Shown here one piece after another: positions 51,301 through 59,377 of a stretch of DNA of 64,000 nucleotides. Location: NCBI RefSeq assembly GCF_020410765.1, contig NZ_CP084541.1, forward strand, positions 5,041,001 to 5,105,000, written 5' to 3'. The translations under genes were made by a program, and so were the position numbers. The stretch comes from Streptomyces marincola. Its GTDB lineage: Bacteria; Actinomycetota; Actinomycetes; Streptomycetales; Streptomycetaceae. Positions within the stretch are counted from its first letter, which is position 1; each line of letters begins with the position of its first letter. The notes beneath the pieces are model-generated. The model did no database searches. It was not told the origin of the DNA and worked only from the letters and a program-made list of their open reading frames with translations.

Positions 51301-52845
51301 GACCTCACCGACCCCGCCCGCCCCCGCCCCGGCGGGCTCGTGCCCGGCGGGGTCCGGCGGATCGCGCTGAGCCAGGACGGCCGCACGGTGGCCGCGGCGG
51401 ACGGCCGCGACCTGGTGGTGATCGACGTGACGACCCCGGCGGACCCCGAGGAGGAACGCGTGCGCCGCGCCCACGACGCGGACATCAGCGGCCTGGCGTT
51501 CTCGCCCGACGGCCGGCGCCTGGCCACCGGCGGCACCGAGGACCGGGCCGTCGCCGTGTGGGACCTGAGCGAGCCGGCCGCGCCGGAGCGCGAGGCCCGC
51601 ATGCCGGGGCACGGCCCCGGCCGCTACGCCGGCCCCGTGGACATCGCCGCGCTCGCGTTCGACCCCGAGGACGGCGCGCTGCTGTCGGTGGACACCTGGG
51701 GCGACGACGACCTCGGCGGCGGCGAGGGCAGGGACGGGGTGGAGCTGGTCCGCTGGGACCTCGGCCGGCTGCCGGGGCCGCGCCCGCTCGCCTCCCGGGT
51801 CACCGACGGCGTTCCCGACCTGGCGCTGACCCCGGACGGCGGCACCCTGGTCACGCTCACCACGGAACGGCTCACCCTGTGGGACCTCACCGACCCGGCG
51901 GCACCGGAGGAGATCGCGACCGCGCCGGGGCCGGGCAGCGTCGTCCTGGACACGGCGCTCGACGCCGGCGGCGCCCTGCTGGCGAGCGCCCACCGCGACG
52001 GGCGCGTGCTGCTGTGGGACCTCTCCGACCGCCGCCCCGAGGTCGTCGGCGCGGCGGCGGGCCCCTCGGACGAGGCCGCCCTGGCCTTCGCGCCTGACGC
52101 GCCCCGGCTCGCCGTCCTGGGCGACGTGCTCCGCGTGTGGGATGTCGGTGACCCCGCGAGCCCGGCGCCCGACCTGGCGGCCCAGGCCGACGCCGCCGTC
52201 GGCCCCGCCGTCGCGTGGACCCCGGACGGCCGCCACCTGCTGGTGCCCGACGGGCTCGGCCGCTCGCGCCTGCTGGACGCGGAAACGGGCGACCCCCTCC
52301 CGGACGACGTCTTCGTGCCGCCGCCCGACGACCATGTGGTCCGGCCCCGCGCGCCGTTCGCCCTGGGCGCGGACGGCACGCGGCTGGCGACCAGCGCGGT
52401 GGGCCCCGACGCCGAGGGGCGCGAACGGGCCGTCACCCTCTGGGACTTCCGCGAGGCCCCGGTCACGGTCCCGGCCGTCGGCGGCACCCGGTGGCCCGGG
52501 AACGACGGCCCTGTCGACCTCGACATGGCGTACCACTCGGGCGGCGCGCTGCTGGGCGTCTCCGACGCCGAGGGCCGGGTCTGGCTGTGGAACGTGGCGG
52601 AGCCGGCCGAGGCCCACCTGGCCACCGTGGTCGAGGCGAACGTGCACGAGAACATCGCCTTCACCCCCGACGGCCGCACCCTGGTCACCTCCAACGGCGT
52701 GGGCGGCTTCTTCACGTGGGACCTGGGCGCCCACCCGGAGATCGCCGCCGACCCCGTCGGCCTGGCCTGCCGCGTGGTCGGCCCGGGCCCCGCCCCGCAG
52801 GGGACGGGCGGCCCGGGCCGCGGCCTGTGCCGCGACGGCGGCTGA
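48295..52845 (+). CDS. Caspase-like peptidase - STAND NTPase - WD40 conflict protein
   Basis: A 1,516-residue multidomain protein. A caspase/metacaspase-like peptidase (about 10-240) has the dyad H89 in Y-Y-V-G-H-G and C138 in L-D-C-C-F-S-G. A STAND P-loop NTPase (about 265-690) has Walker A G-A-S-G-S-G-K-S-S (K311) and Walker B L-I-V-D-Q-F-E-E (D391). One transmembrane or hydrophobic helix (about 700-722) is next. The C-terminal WD40-like propeller (about 760-1500) has repeated V-W-D-L-S/T-D. It is coupled to EACC1. Such proteins are proposed to sense invasion through the repeats and trigger peptidase-driven cell death. The role is inferred. Confidence 0.92.
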   Translation: MAGELSAPGARAILIGTGRHAPGSRLAALPAVDRTLDDLAAALREVCGMAAPGQVTRVPGGAGPDEVVAAVEETVQRAAGPVLLYYVGHGLLGPGDDLYLATRRGLSERHVAGAVPYRTVRDLLGEAPHGSIAVLDCCFSGRAGAPRTDGGARRAFASARPRGSFLLTSASHYALSFAPEGERHTAFSGRLLRLLAEGDPAGPPWLTPEALHAALEREFADDGRVRPARRSEGTLGALRLAANRAYPAPARDEEPPADVPCPYPGLEPFRTEDSRHFFGRDELIARLVAAVDRTGPEAGPVVLVGASGSGKSSLLRAGLTAALERRWAARESAAGPALLLPAPGPRPVAALAAAWAEATGREDAEVAAALRAGRFPGPRPGRTAPRLLIVDQFEETFTRCEDDAERAAFVAALTGGGDGPRVVLGLRADHYGSCLAHPALERALNRGQVTVPPMGERELRDAVARPAAAVGLDLQPGLTERLLHDLREGRSGEDAAGPLPFLAHALRETWLRRSGTRLTLAGYEATGGIWRSVATTTERLHEELSPAHRTVLRELLLRMLHVPPDRADARAATRRRVPLAELLDGLPDAAGELRDRLAAARLITVDRDGAQITHEALLRAWPRLRRWIEEDAAALLLRQQVRTAAEDWRASDRDPAYLLRGSRLDAALRLTELPAHEREFLAAGEAARERERRHEKRRITVLRRALAGVAVAACLAVLAAAVAVSQQRDAARQRDHAREQGERADHRAALAEAENLRATDPRTSLERGLDAHALRPSADTRRALYETLAATPYRGSTGIGEEQGHAALAPDGRTLVTAGDSEGLALWDIGPDTARPHAPLRTPLARLPCASYFPDPYLALAGPGGRTLAALCDGSVSVWDLSGLREGAQPRRVASLGVEGAEGVPQTLALSADGTVLAAAGWWSEDPAVAEAERGTLALWDLSDLARPRRLSVTGGVHETDEVALNADGTVLATAARQGRARDPDLPFDTGNVLGGRGVRAWDLTDPARPRPGGLVPGGVRRIALSQDGRTVAAADGRDLVVIDVTTPADPEEERVRRAHDADISGLAFSPDGRRLATGGTEDRAVAVWDLSEPAAPEREARMPGHGPGRYAGPVDIAALAFDPEDGALLSVDTWGDDDLGGGEGRDGVELVRWDLGRLPGPRPLASRVTDGVPDLALTPDGGTLVTLTTERLTLWDLTDPAAPEEIATAPGPGSVVLDTALDAGGALLASAHRDGRVLLWDLSDRRPEVVGAAAGPSDEAALAFAPDAPRLAVLGDVLRVWDVGDPASPAPDLAAQADAAVGPAVAWTPDGRHLLVPDGLGRSRLLDAETGDPLPDDVFVPPPDDHVVRPRAPFALGADGTRLATSAVGPDAEGRERAVTLWDFREAPVTVPAVGGTRWPGNDGPVDLDMAYHSGGALLGVSDAEGRVWLWNVAEPAEAHLATVVEANVHENIAFTPDGRTLVTSNGVGGFFTWDLGAHPEIAADPVGLACRVVGPGPAPQGTGGPGRGLCRDGG

Positions 52846-52848
52846 CGC

Positions 52849-55695
52849 TCACACCGCCTCGGACGCGTCGGCCGCCTCCTCGGCGTGGGCGACCAGTTCG
52901 GCCGGCAGGTCGGCGCGGCGCTTCACCCCGAGCTTGCGGTAGGCACGCGTCAGGTGCTGCTCCACGGTGCTCACGGTGATGAACAGCTTGCTCGAAATCT
53001 GCCGGTTGGTGTGCCCGAGCGCCGCGAGCGCGGCCACCCGCAACTCCGCCTCGCTCAGGCCGTGCCCCACCCGCGACGCCTCGTGCCCCGGGTCGCCCGG
53101 CCCCCGCCCGCCACCGGCCACCTCCCGCACGGGAACGGCGCCGGGCGCGGGGCCGGGCCACATCAGCTCGTTCGCCAGGGCCATGGCCCCCGCTTCGAGC
53201 GCCAGCTGATGCGCCCTGCGCAGGAGCGGGTGCGGGCGGACCGAGTCGCCCGCACGCCGCAGCGCGTGCCCCAGATCGCCCAGGGCGCGGGCCAGTCCGA
53301 CCTTGTCGCCCGCCGCCTGGAGAACGTCGACGGCCTCCGAGAGCAGCCCTTCCGCGCGGTCGTGACCCGCCGTCCCGGCCAGTAATCGCAACGCGCGCCC
53401 GCGCGTGCGCTCGTCCAGGCGCCCCTCGTCGGCCAGCTGCTCCCGCAACAGCCCCGCCGCCTCCGCCTCCTGCCCCGACTCCAGCCGCACCCGGGCCAGT
53501 TCGAGCCGCCAGGGGACAAAACCCGCCGCGTCCAGCCGCCACCGCCCCATCAGGTCCGCGCACCGCTCGATGTCCTCGCCCGCGGCCCCGGCGCGCCCGG
53601 CCGCCAGGTGGTACCTGCCGCGGGCCGCCAGGTAGTGCGCCCCGAGGGGCGTGCGGAACATGCCGTCCGGCGTCGGGTGCGCGAGCCACGTCTCCGCCTC
53701 GTCGAGCCGCCCCGCCTCCGTGGCGCACGTGATGAGCGTGCCGAGCGGCCCCGCCACCGCGACGCCCCACGCCTGCGGCGTGATCGATTCGAGCGCCGAC
53801 CTGGCGTGCCGCTCGCCGCCCCGCAGGTCCCCGAGCCGCAGCAGCGCCTCGGCCCTGACGGCCTCCCATATCGCCCGCCAGACGGGCGCGTGCCGCGCCG
53901 AGGGGCGGCCGAGCAGCGTGTCCGTCCAGGCCGCGACCCGGTCGGCGCGCCCCGCCCACAGCAGGGCGAGCAGCGGCCCTGCCAGCAGTCCGGGAGCCCC
54001 GGCCTCGCCGTTGTGGCGCCTGACGATCTGCTCCGCGCGCGCCACGAGCCCGCGTTCCCCCGAGGGGAACAGCGCCTCGTACAGCACGGTCAGCGCTTCG
54101 AGTTGCGGGCTCACCACCGGGACGCGGGGGCCGCCGCGCGTGCGGCCCGAGGCGGCCAGGGCGTCGGCCGCGAGACCGGGCCGGCACAGCGCGAGCAGCA
54201 TGCGCATCGCCGTCAGCAGGGCCGCGTCCGCGGCGTCCCGCCCGTCCGCGCTCGCGCACCGGTCGAGCACGTCGCCCGCCTCGTCGGCCCGCCCCTGCCA
54301 CAGCAGCGAGGTCACGGCGGACACCGCGCCGGAGACCGAGGCGCCGCGCTGCCCGATGGTGGCCAGCAGCTCGGGCAGATGGGCCTCGGCCGACAGCGGG
54401 TTGACCTGCCAGCGCGCCATGATCAGCCGCGCTTCGAGGTCGGCCCGCCGGTCCTCGTCGGACTCCGCCCGCCACGCCTGCCGCAGGCAGGCCCCGGCGA
54501 ACTCAGGGCGCCCGGCCGACAGCGCCTGCGCCGCGGCCTTCCGGAGCACCGGGACCGCCCACCCGTCCTCCGCCCGGTCGGCCGCGACGAGGTGGCCGGC
54601 CACGACCGCGGGACTGGCCCCGCGGCGGTGCAGGAGTTCGGCGGCGCGCGCGTGCAGCCGGCGGCGCGCGTCCGCGGGCATGTCCCCGAGCACCGCGCGG
54701 GTGATCCGCGGGTGCCGCGGCTCGTCGCCCTCGACGAGCCCGGACACGCGCAGGATGTGCGCGGCGCGCACCACCGATTCCGCGGCGACGCCGAGCACGT
54801 GCGCCACCACGTCCGCCGACGCGTCCCCGCCGAGCACGGCGAGCGCCTGCGCGACCTGGCGCACGGCGGGTTCGTGCCGGTACAGGCACCCGAGCACCGC
54901 CTGCTCGAACGGCCCGCCGCCCGGGGGCACCGCGCCCTCGGAGTCGCCGAGCCGGGCGGAGGGGTCGTCGAGCAGCGCCCGCGCGAGCAGCGGGCTGCCG
55001 CCGGTGAGGGCCCGCGCCCGCTCCGCCGCGCTCCTGGCCTCGGACGGGTCGAGGCCGCGCCCGGCGAGCCGCGTCAGGGAGTCGCGGGTCAGCGGCTGGA
55101 GCACGACCCGCGAGAAGTGGGGCTGGCTGAGCAGTTCGGCGCGGAAGTGCGGGTGCGGCAGCCGCAGCATCGGCGCCTCCGTCATCAGCACCAGCACCGG
55201 CTCGTGCCGCAGCCGCCTGATGACGTACAGGAGGCAGTGCAGCGAGGCCGAGTCGGCGTGCTGCACGTCGTCGACGGCGAGCACCAGGGGCCCGCCGCGC
55301 GTCAGTTCACCGAGTGCGGCGAACAGCCGGTGCAGCACCGGGGCGTGCCGGCCGGCGAGCGAGGGTCTCGGTACGGCCGGCGCGCCCGCGCGGTGCGGCG
55401 CGTACGCGGGCAGCAGTCCTTCGATGAGGCGCCGGATGCGCTCCGGGAAATCCGCGCCGTGCAGCAGCTGCCCGATGACGCCCAGCGGAATGTCCCGTTC
55501 CGACGGCGATCCCGCGGCGCGCAGCACATGTCCGTTGTCCCGGGCGAATTGTTCGCTGAGGGATTCGAGCAGCGAGGTCTTTCCGCTGCCCACCGCGCCC
55601 GAGATGAGCGCGACGTGTCCGCGGCGTTTGCCACGGCAGTTGTCGAACGCGTTTTTTACGTGCGTGAATTGTTCTTCGCGCTGCACCAGAACCAC
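52849..55695 (-). CDS. LAL-type LuxR regulator (AAA ATPase + LuxR HTH) with TTA codon
   Basis: A 948-residue LAL regulator. The Walker A motif is G-A-V-G-S-G-K-T-S near residues 33-41, and Walker B is V-L-A-V-D-D-V-Q-H near 135. A long TPR-like helical middle follows. The C-terminal LuxR HTH is at about 880-935 (L-S-E-A-E-L-R-V, T-N-R-Q-I-S, then T-V-E-Q-H-L). Such proteins activate antibiotic clusters. A TTA leucine codon (plus-strand TAA at 53383-53385, codon 771) makes expression dependent on the bldA tRNA. GTG 55695 has GAGGAG 9 nt upstream; ATG 55749 would add 18 residues. It converges on the STAND gene with a 3-bp gap. Confidence 0.92.
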   Translation of the reverse strand: MVLVQREEQFTHVKNAFDNCRGKRRGHVALISGAVGSGKTSLLESLSEQFARDNGHVLRAAGSPSERDIPLGVIGQLLHGADFPERIRRLIEGLLPAYAPHRAGAPAVPRPSLAGRHAPVLHRLFAALGELTRGGPLVLAVDDVQHADSASLHCLLYVIRRLRHEPVLVLMTEAPMLRLPHPHFRAELLSQPHFSRVVLQPLTRDSLTRLAGRGLDPSEARSAAERARALTGGSPLLARALLDDPSARLGDSEGAVPPGGGPFEQAVLGCLYRHEPAVRQVAQALAVLGGDASADVVAHVLGVAAESVVRAAHILRVSGLVEGDEPRHPRITRAVLGDMPADARRRLHARAAELLHRRGASPAVVAGHLVAADRAEDGWAVPVLRKAAAQALSAGRPEFAGACLRQAWRAESDEDRRADLEARLIMARWQVNPLSAEAHLPELLATIGQRGASVSGAVSAVTSLLWQGRADEAGDVLDRCASADGRDAADAALLTAMRMLLALCRPGLAADALAASGRTRGGPRVPVVSPQLEALTVLYEALFPSGERGLVARAEQIVRRHNGEAGAPGLLAGPLLALLWAGRADRVAAWTDTLLGRPSARHAPVWRAIWEAVRAEALLRLGDLRGGERHARSALESITPQAWGVAVAGPLGTLITCATEAGRLDEAETWLAHPTPDGMFRTPLGAHYLAARGRYHLAAGRAGAAGEDIERCADLMGRWRLDAAGFVPWRLELARVRLESGQEAEAAGLLREQLADEGRLDERTRGRALRLLAGTAGHDRAEGLLSEAVDVLQAAGDKVGLARALGDLGHALRRAGDSVRPHPLLRRAHQLALEAGAMALANELMWPGPAPGAVPVREVAGGGRGPGDPGHEASRVGHGLSEAELRVAALAALGHTNRQISSKLFITVSTVEQHLTRAYRKLGVKRRADLPAELVAHAEEAADASEAV

Positions 55696-56509
55696 GCGGT
55701 GAGTCTCCTCGTGTGCGGCAGGTCGAGCAAAGGGAGATGCGCGCAGCACAGCGTTCCGCGTGCGGCGCGGCCGTTGTCCGGCACAGGGCCGGTCGGTGGA
55801 GAGGGAAAGCGGGAGGGCCCGCGTTCACGAAGGTAAAGGCGCCGCGCGGCTTCCGCCCGCTCCGGCCCGCGACCGCGTGCGGGCGCCGTGATCACGGGTG
55901 TGCCCCCGTGGGCCGGCCGGGCCGCGCGAGCGGCCGGGCCGGGCGCCGAGGAACTGTTCGCGCATCCCCGTTCCCCCTGAACGTCCGATGGTTCCCGGGG
56001 GCGTCCGCGCGAGGACCGCCCGGTCGAGGCGGCAGCCGCGATCGTCCCCGTGTGATCCGGCGCGGGGCCGCACGGCCCGCCGCGTGCGGGGTCAGCGCAC
56101 GGTTCGGCCACCGGAACGCCCGGCGGAGAGGTGCGCACGCACAGGCGCTTCTCCGCGCATGTGTGCCCACCCGCCGTGCTGCCCGGGGGTCGCCGTCGTC
56201 CCCGCCGGAATCACTGGGCAGGAGTGTGTCACACGAAGAACGGGCCCGTTACCCCGAACAGGTGCCAACTTCGGGGGTGATCCACGGGCCGATAGGGGTT
56301 GACGGGGGGCGCGGGCGCGCACAAAGCGCCGCGATCTTCGCGTTACCCATTGGTAGTGATAACGCTGCGCAGCATGGGCCGGGGAATTGTCGCATTCCGT
56401 GTGCGGCCACGGACGGGAAATGCCACGGAATCCGGGCGCGAGAAAACGGGAACCAGACATTCCGGCGGGACCCGGCGCGCGCCCGCCGCAGCCGCCGGCC
56501 CCCGCGTGC
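55696..56509. promoter_or_regulatory. Gene-free 0.8-kb interval upstream of the LAL gene
   Basis: No gene is supported. It contains the LAL promoter on the minus strand. An A/T-richer island near 56330-56400 includes CGTTA...TAACG arms (56341-56364) and the palindrome GCTGCGCAGC (56364-56373), possible regulator sites. The interval also holds the 3' flank of the transposase-like gene, with no terminal inverted repeat recognised. Confidence 0.4.
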
Positions 56510-57697
56510 TCAGGACGCCGCCGCGAGTTCGCCCGCCGCGGTCGGCCGCGAGAGCACCGTCACCGCGTGCGCGGCCGACGCGAGCGTGATGTGCCGGTGC
56601 CAGCCCGCGAACGACCGGCCCACGAAGTCCCGGATGCCGACCCGGTCGCCGACCTCGGCGAACTCCCGGCCGACGCGCTGCACGAGCCGCGTCAGCCGGG
56701 CCAGTTCCGGCGCCGGCGCGGGCACGTCCGTCAGCCACAGCTCGCCGGGCCACCGCTGACCAGGGCCGGCCACGCCGACCAGCGCGAGATCCCCGTGCCG
56801 CGCGCCCACCGCGCCCGCCCGCCGTTCGGGGAGGCGGACCCGCGCCGCCGCCGCGAGACCGCCGGGCCCGGAACCGCTCCAGCGGAACGGGCGGCGCATG
56901 CGCGCCGCCGCGCGCATCAGGCGCTCGGCGGGCAGCGGGGCGCCGTGGTACGCGTCGAGCGCGGGGTCGGCCGCCGCGAGCGGCAACGCCCCGTCCACCC
57001 GCAGGAGATGCGGCAGCCCCGCCGCGCTCAGCCGCCCGCTCACCGCGACCGCGTCCATCCGCCGGGCGTCCATGACCACCGGCCTGGGCGGCAGCCGCCC
57101 GGCGCGCGCCAGGCCGAGGCACGCCTCGACCGCGCAGGTCCCCGGCGTCTCCGGGCGGGCGGAGTCGGGAACGGACGCCTGCGTCCGCCGCACCCGGTCC
57201 TCCAGCCAGGCGCGGGAGAGCAGCAACCGCCAGTTCACCGGGTACGCGGCCGTTTCCGAGGCCAGCCACACGCCCATGGCCCGCTGCGTGTAGAACGCCG
57301 GCGAGCCGCACCGCTCCACCCCCACGGCACCGCCGCCGCTCTTGGGGATGCTCATCGGCCGCACCACCCACGCGCTCGGCGGCGCCGCGCGGGCCGCGTG
57401 CCGGGCCAGCGCCACCCGCACCGGGTCCCAGCGCCACGTGGAACCGCACACGAAGTGGTGCAGACGCTGCTCCACGGCGGCTCCGCCGCCGAGCAGCGAC
57501 GCGATGTTGCGGATGGACTTGCGGCCGGGCACGTGCAGCAGCCCGCGCACGTAGTCGGCGCCGCGCCTGCGCTGGTCGGCACGCGGCAGCGAGGCGAACA
57601 GGGCCGCGCACAACGCGCTCAGGACCTCGTCGTCGGCCCGCGGGCCCACGGGGGCGGCGCCTTCGATCCGGTCGACGGCACCGATTCCGGCGATCAT
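56510..57697 (-). CDS. IS701-like transposase homologue lacking catalytic residues
   Basis: A 395-residue protein with IS701/IS4-like architecture. It has Y-V-R-G-L-L near residues 50-54, L-H-H-F-V-C near 79-84, W-R-W-D-P-V-R near 88-94, and the strongly conserved C-terminal G-R-S-F-A-G-W-H-R-H-I-T-L near 360-372. In active relatives the first segment reads W-V-V-D-D-T; here it is W-V-V-R-P-M (110-115), so the first Asp is gone. The Glu expected just before G-R-S is Val359. Only D210 in V-V-M-D-A looks retained. ATG 57697 has a G-rich tract upstream. It is probably a domesticated protein, role unknown; codon use is native. Confidence 0.82.
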   Translation of the reverse strand: MIAGIGAVDRIEGAAPVGPRADDEVLSALCAALFASLPRADQRRRGADYVRGLLHVPGRKSIRNIASLLGGGAAVEQRLHHFVCGSTWRWDPVRVALARHAARAAPPSAWVVRPMSIPKSGGGAVGVERCGSPAFYTQRAMGVWLASETAAYPVNWRLLLSRAWLEDRVRRTQASVPDSARPETPGTCAVEACLGLARAGRLPPRPVVMDARRMDAVAVSGRLSAAGLPHLLRVDGALPLAAADPALDAYHGAPLPAERLMRAAARMRRPFRWSGSGPGGLAAAARVRLPERRAGAVGARHGDLALVGVAGPGQRWPGELWLTDVPAPAPELARLTRLVQRVGREFAEVGDRVGIRDFVGRSFAGWHRHITLASAAHAVTVLSRPTAAGELAAAS

Positions 57698-58107
57698 GCG
57701 TCCCCCCATCCGGGCCCGGCCGTCGCCCGCCGCGCCCTCGGCGGCGCGCCCCCGGCCGCGGGCGTCGGGCACCGGGGGTGCCGCGCCGCCATCGGCCGCG
57801 TGACCAGCGCTTTCCCGCGGCCTGGCACCGGCAGGTCGCGTGCACCAAGGAGGCTACGATCGGCAGCCCCCGGCCGTCAGCCCCTAGCCGTCCCCTACGC
57901 GCGCCGCCCGGCACACCGGTCCGGAGGCGGGGGCGGTACCGGTGCGGTGGGCGGGCCTGTGGGGGATATGCCCGCGAAAGCCCTGGTTCCGCCGGGCGGC
58001 GGCCCCTCAGGCCGCACGCGTCACGCCCGTATCGTCCGTTCCCCGCGGACCCCAGGCCGGCCGGCCCCCCTTACCCGCGCCCCCTACCGGCCGCGCGCGA
58101 CCCCGCC
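57698..58107. other. Gene-free interval
   Basis: About 410 bp with no supported gene, between two minus-strand genes. It includes the 15-mer GCTACGATCGGCAGC (57853-57867) also found at 3456-3470. No terminal inverted repeats or target duplication were seen around the transposase-like gene. Confidence 0.45.
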
Positions 58108-58551
58108 TCAGACGATGTCGCGCGTGAAGTGCAGCGCCGAGATGGACATGCGCCACAGGTGGTAGAAGCGGTGCGCGCGGTGGTTGCCGGTCCCCGAGTC
58201 CAGCTCGATCCGCACGCAGCCCGCCTGCCGCGCCCGGTCCGCCATCTCGTCCATCAGCCGCCGCCCCACGCCGCCCGAGCGCCGGTCGGGCGCCGTCACC
58301 AGGTCGTCGACGCACAGGACCCGGCCGCGGCTGGTCGCAAGCACCCGGTGCGTCACGACGCCGGGGCAGCCCCCCGCCGCGTCGTAGGCGGCCGTGAACA
58401 CCAGGCCCTGCCCGTGCGCCTCGTTCGCGAACGCGGTGAACCCCGCCGCGCCGAGTGCGGGCCGCAGCGTCCTGATCAGGGGCGCCACGTCCCGTTCCAG
58501 CCGGGCGTCGCCCGGCGCTATGTCGGCGAACTCCAGCTCCACACCGGCCAT
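58108..58551 (-). CDS. GNAT-family N-acetyltransferase
   Basis: A 147-residue GNAT protein. It has the strand L-C-V-D-D-L-V-T, then the acetyl-CoA loop R-R-S-G-G-V-G-R-R-L near residues 97-106, and the closing N-H-R-A-H-R-F-Y. ATG 58551 fits the domain start. It is divergent from terD across about 200 bp. Substrate unknown. Confidence 0.87.
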   Translation of the reverse strand: MAGVELEFADIAPGDARLERDVAPLIRTLRPALGAAGFTAFANEAHGQGLVFTAAYDAAGGCPGVVTHRVLATSRGRVLCVDDLVTAPDRRSGGVGRRLMDEMADRARQAGCVRIELDSGTGNHRAHRFYHLWRMSISALHFTRDIV

Positions 58552-58751
58552 CCTAACGACGCCCGCCGACAGGCCCGCCGGCCGCCGCGGGCGGGGGACC
58601 CGAGGCGGCCGGGCGGCGTGCGGGCCGTTCCCGCCGGCCGCCGCCCGGCGCGGTCCTGGCCGTCCGGTCCGTGCGGGCGTGCCGTAGTTTGGGGTGCACT
58701 CGACTCCGGCGCCGGGCGACAACTCCGGCGCCCGCAGCCCAAGGAGACCTC

Positions 58752-59327
58752 ATGGCCGTGTCCCTGACCAAAGGCGGAAACGTCTCGCTCACGAAGGAGG
58801 CCCCGGGCCTGACCGCCGTCGCCGTCGGGCTCGGCTGGGACGTGCGCGTCACCACCGGGACCGACTTCGACCTGGACGCCAGCGCCATCGCCGTGAACGC
58901 GGCCGGCCGGGTGTACTCGGACAGCCACTTCGTCTTCTTCAACAACAAGCAGACGCCCGACCGCACCATCGTGCACGCCGGTGACAACCGCACCGGCGAG
59001 GGCCAGGGCGACGACGAGCAGATCAACGTCGAACTCGCCGGGCTGCCCGCCGACGTGGACAAGATCGTCTTCCCGGTGTCCATCTACGACGCGGACTCCC
59101 GCGGCCAGAACTTCGGCCAGGTGCGGAACGCGTACATCCGCATCGTCAACCAGGCGAACGGCACCGAGATCGCCCGCTACGACCTCAGCGAGGACGCGGC
59201 CACCGAGACCGCGATGGTCTTCGGCGAGCTGTACCGCAGCGGCGCCGACTGGAAGTTCCGCGCCGTGGGCCAGGGGTACGCCAGCGGCCTCGCGGGCATC
59301 GCGCAGGACTTCGGCGTCGCGATCTGA
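58752..59327 (+). CDS. terD: TerD-family stress protein
   Basis: A 191-residue TerD-domain protein. It has M-A-V-S-L-T-K-G-G-N-V-S-L-T-K, then V-G-L-G-W-D and D-L-D-A-S-A-I near residues 28-48, and acidic Ca2+-binding loops (G-D-N-R-T-G-E-G-Q-G-D-D-E-Q near 77-90). Streptomyces TerD proteins bind calcium and act in envelope stress and tellurite tolerance. ATG 58752 follows AAGGAG. The upstream region has the direct repeat CTCCGGCGCC. Downstream genes may belong to a TerD-linked system. Confidence 0.95.
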   Translation: MAVSLTKGGNVSLTKEAPGLTAVAVGLGWDVRVTTGTDFDLDASAIAVNAAGRVYSDSHFVFFNNKQTPDRTIVHAGDNRTGEGQGDDEQINVELAGLPADVDKIVFPVSIYDADSRGQNFGQVRNAYIRIVNQANGTEIARYDLSEDAATETAMVFGELYRSGADWKFRAVGQGYASGLAGIAQDFGVAI

Positions 59328-59340
59328 CACCGCCTGCCCC

Positions 59341-59370
59341 CGGGCGCGGGGCGCGTGAGCCCCGCGCCCG
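59341..59370. terminator. Bidirectional terminator after terD
   Basis: Perfect 12-bp arms CGGGCGCGGGGC (59341-59352) and GCCCCGCGCCCG (59359-59370) with a 6-nt loop, between terD and the convergent cupin-like gene. Confidence 0.85.
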
Positions 59371-59377
59371 GCGGGGC

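Noticed and set aside
56300..58107. Intact IS701 element
   Set aside because: No terminal inverted repeats or target duplications found and the catalytic acids are substituted.
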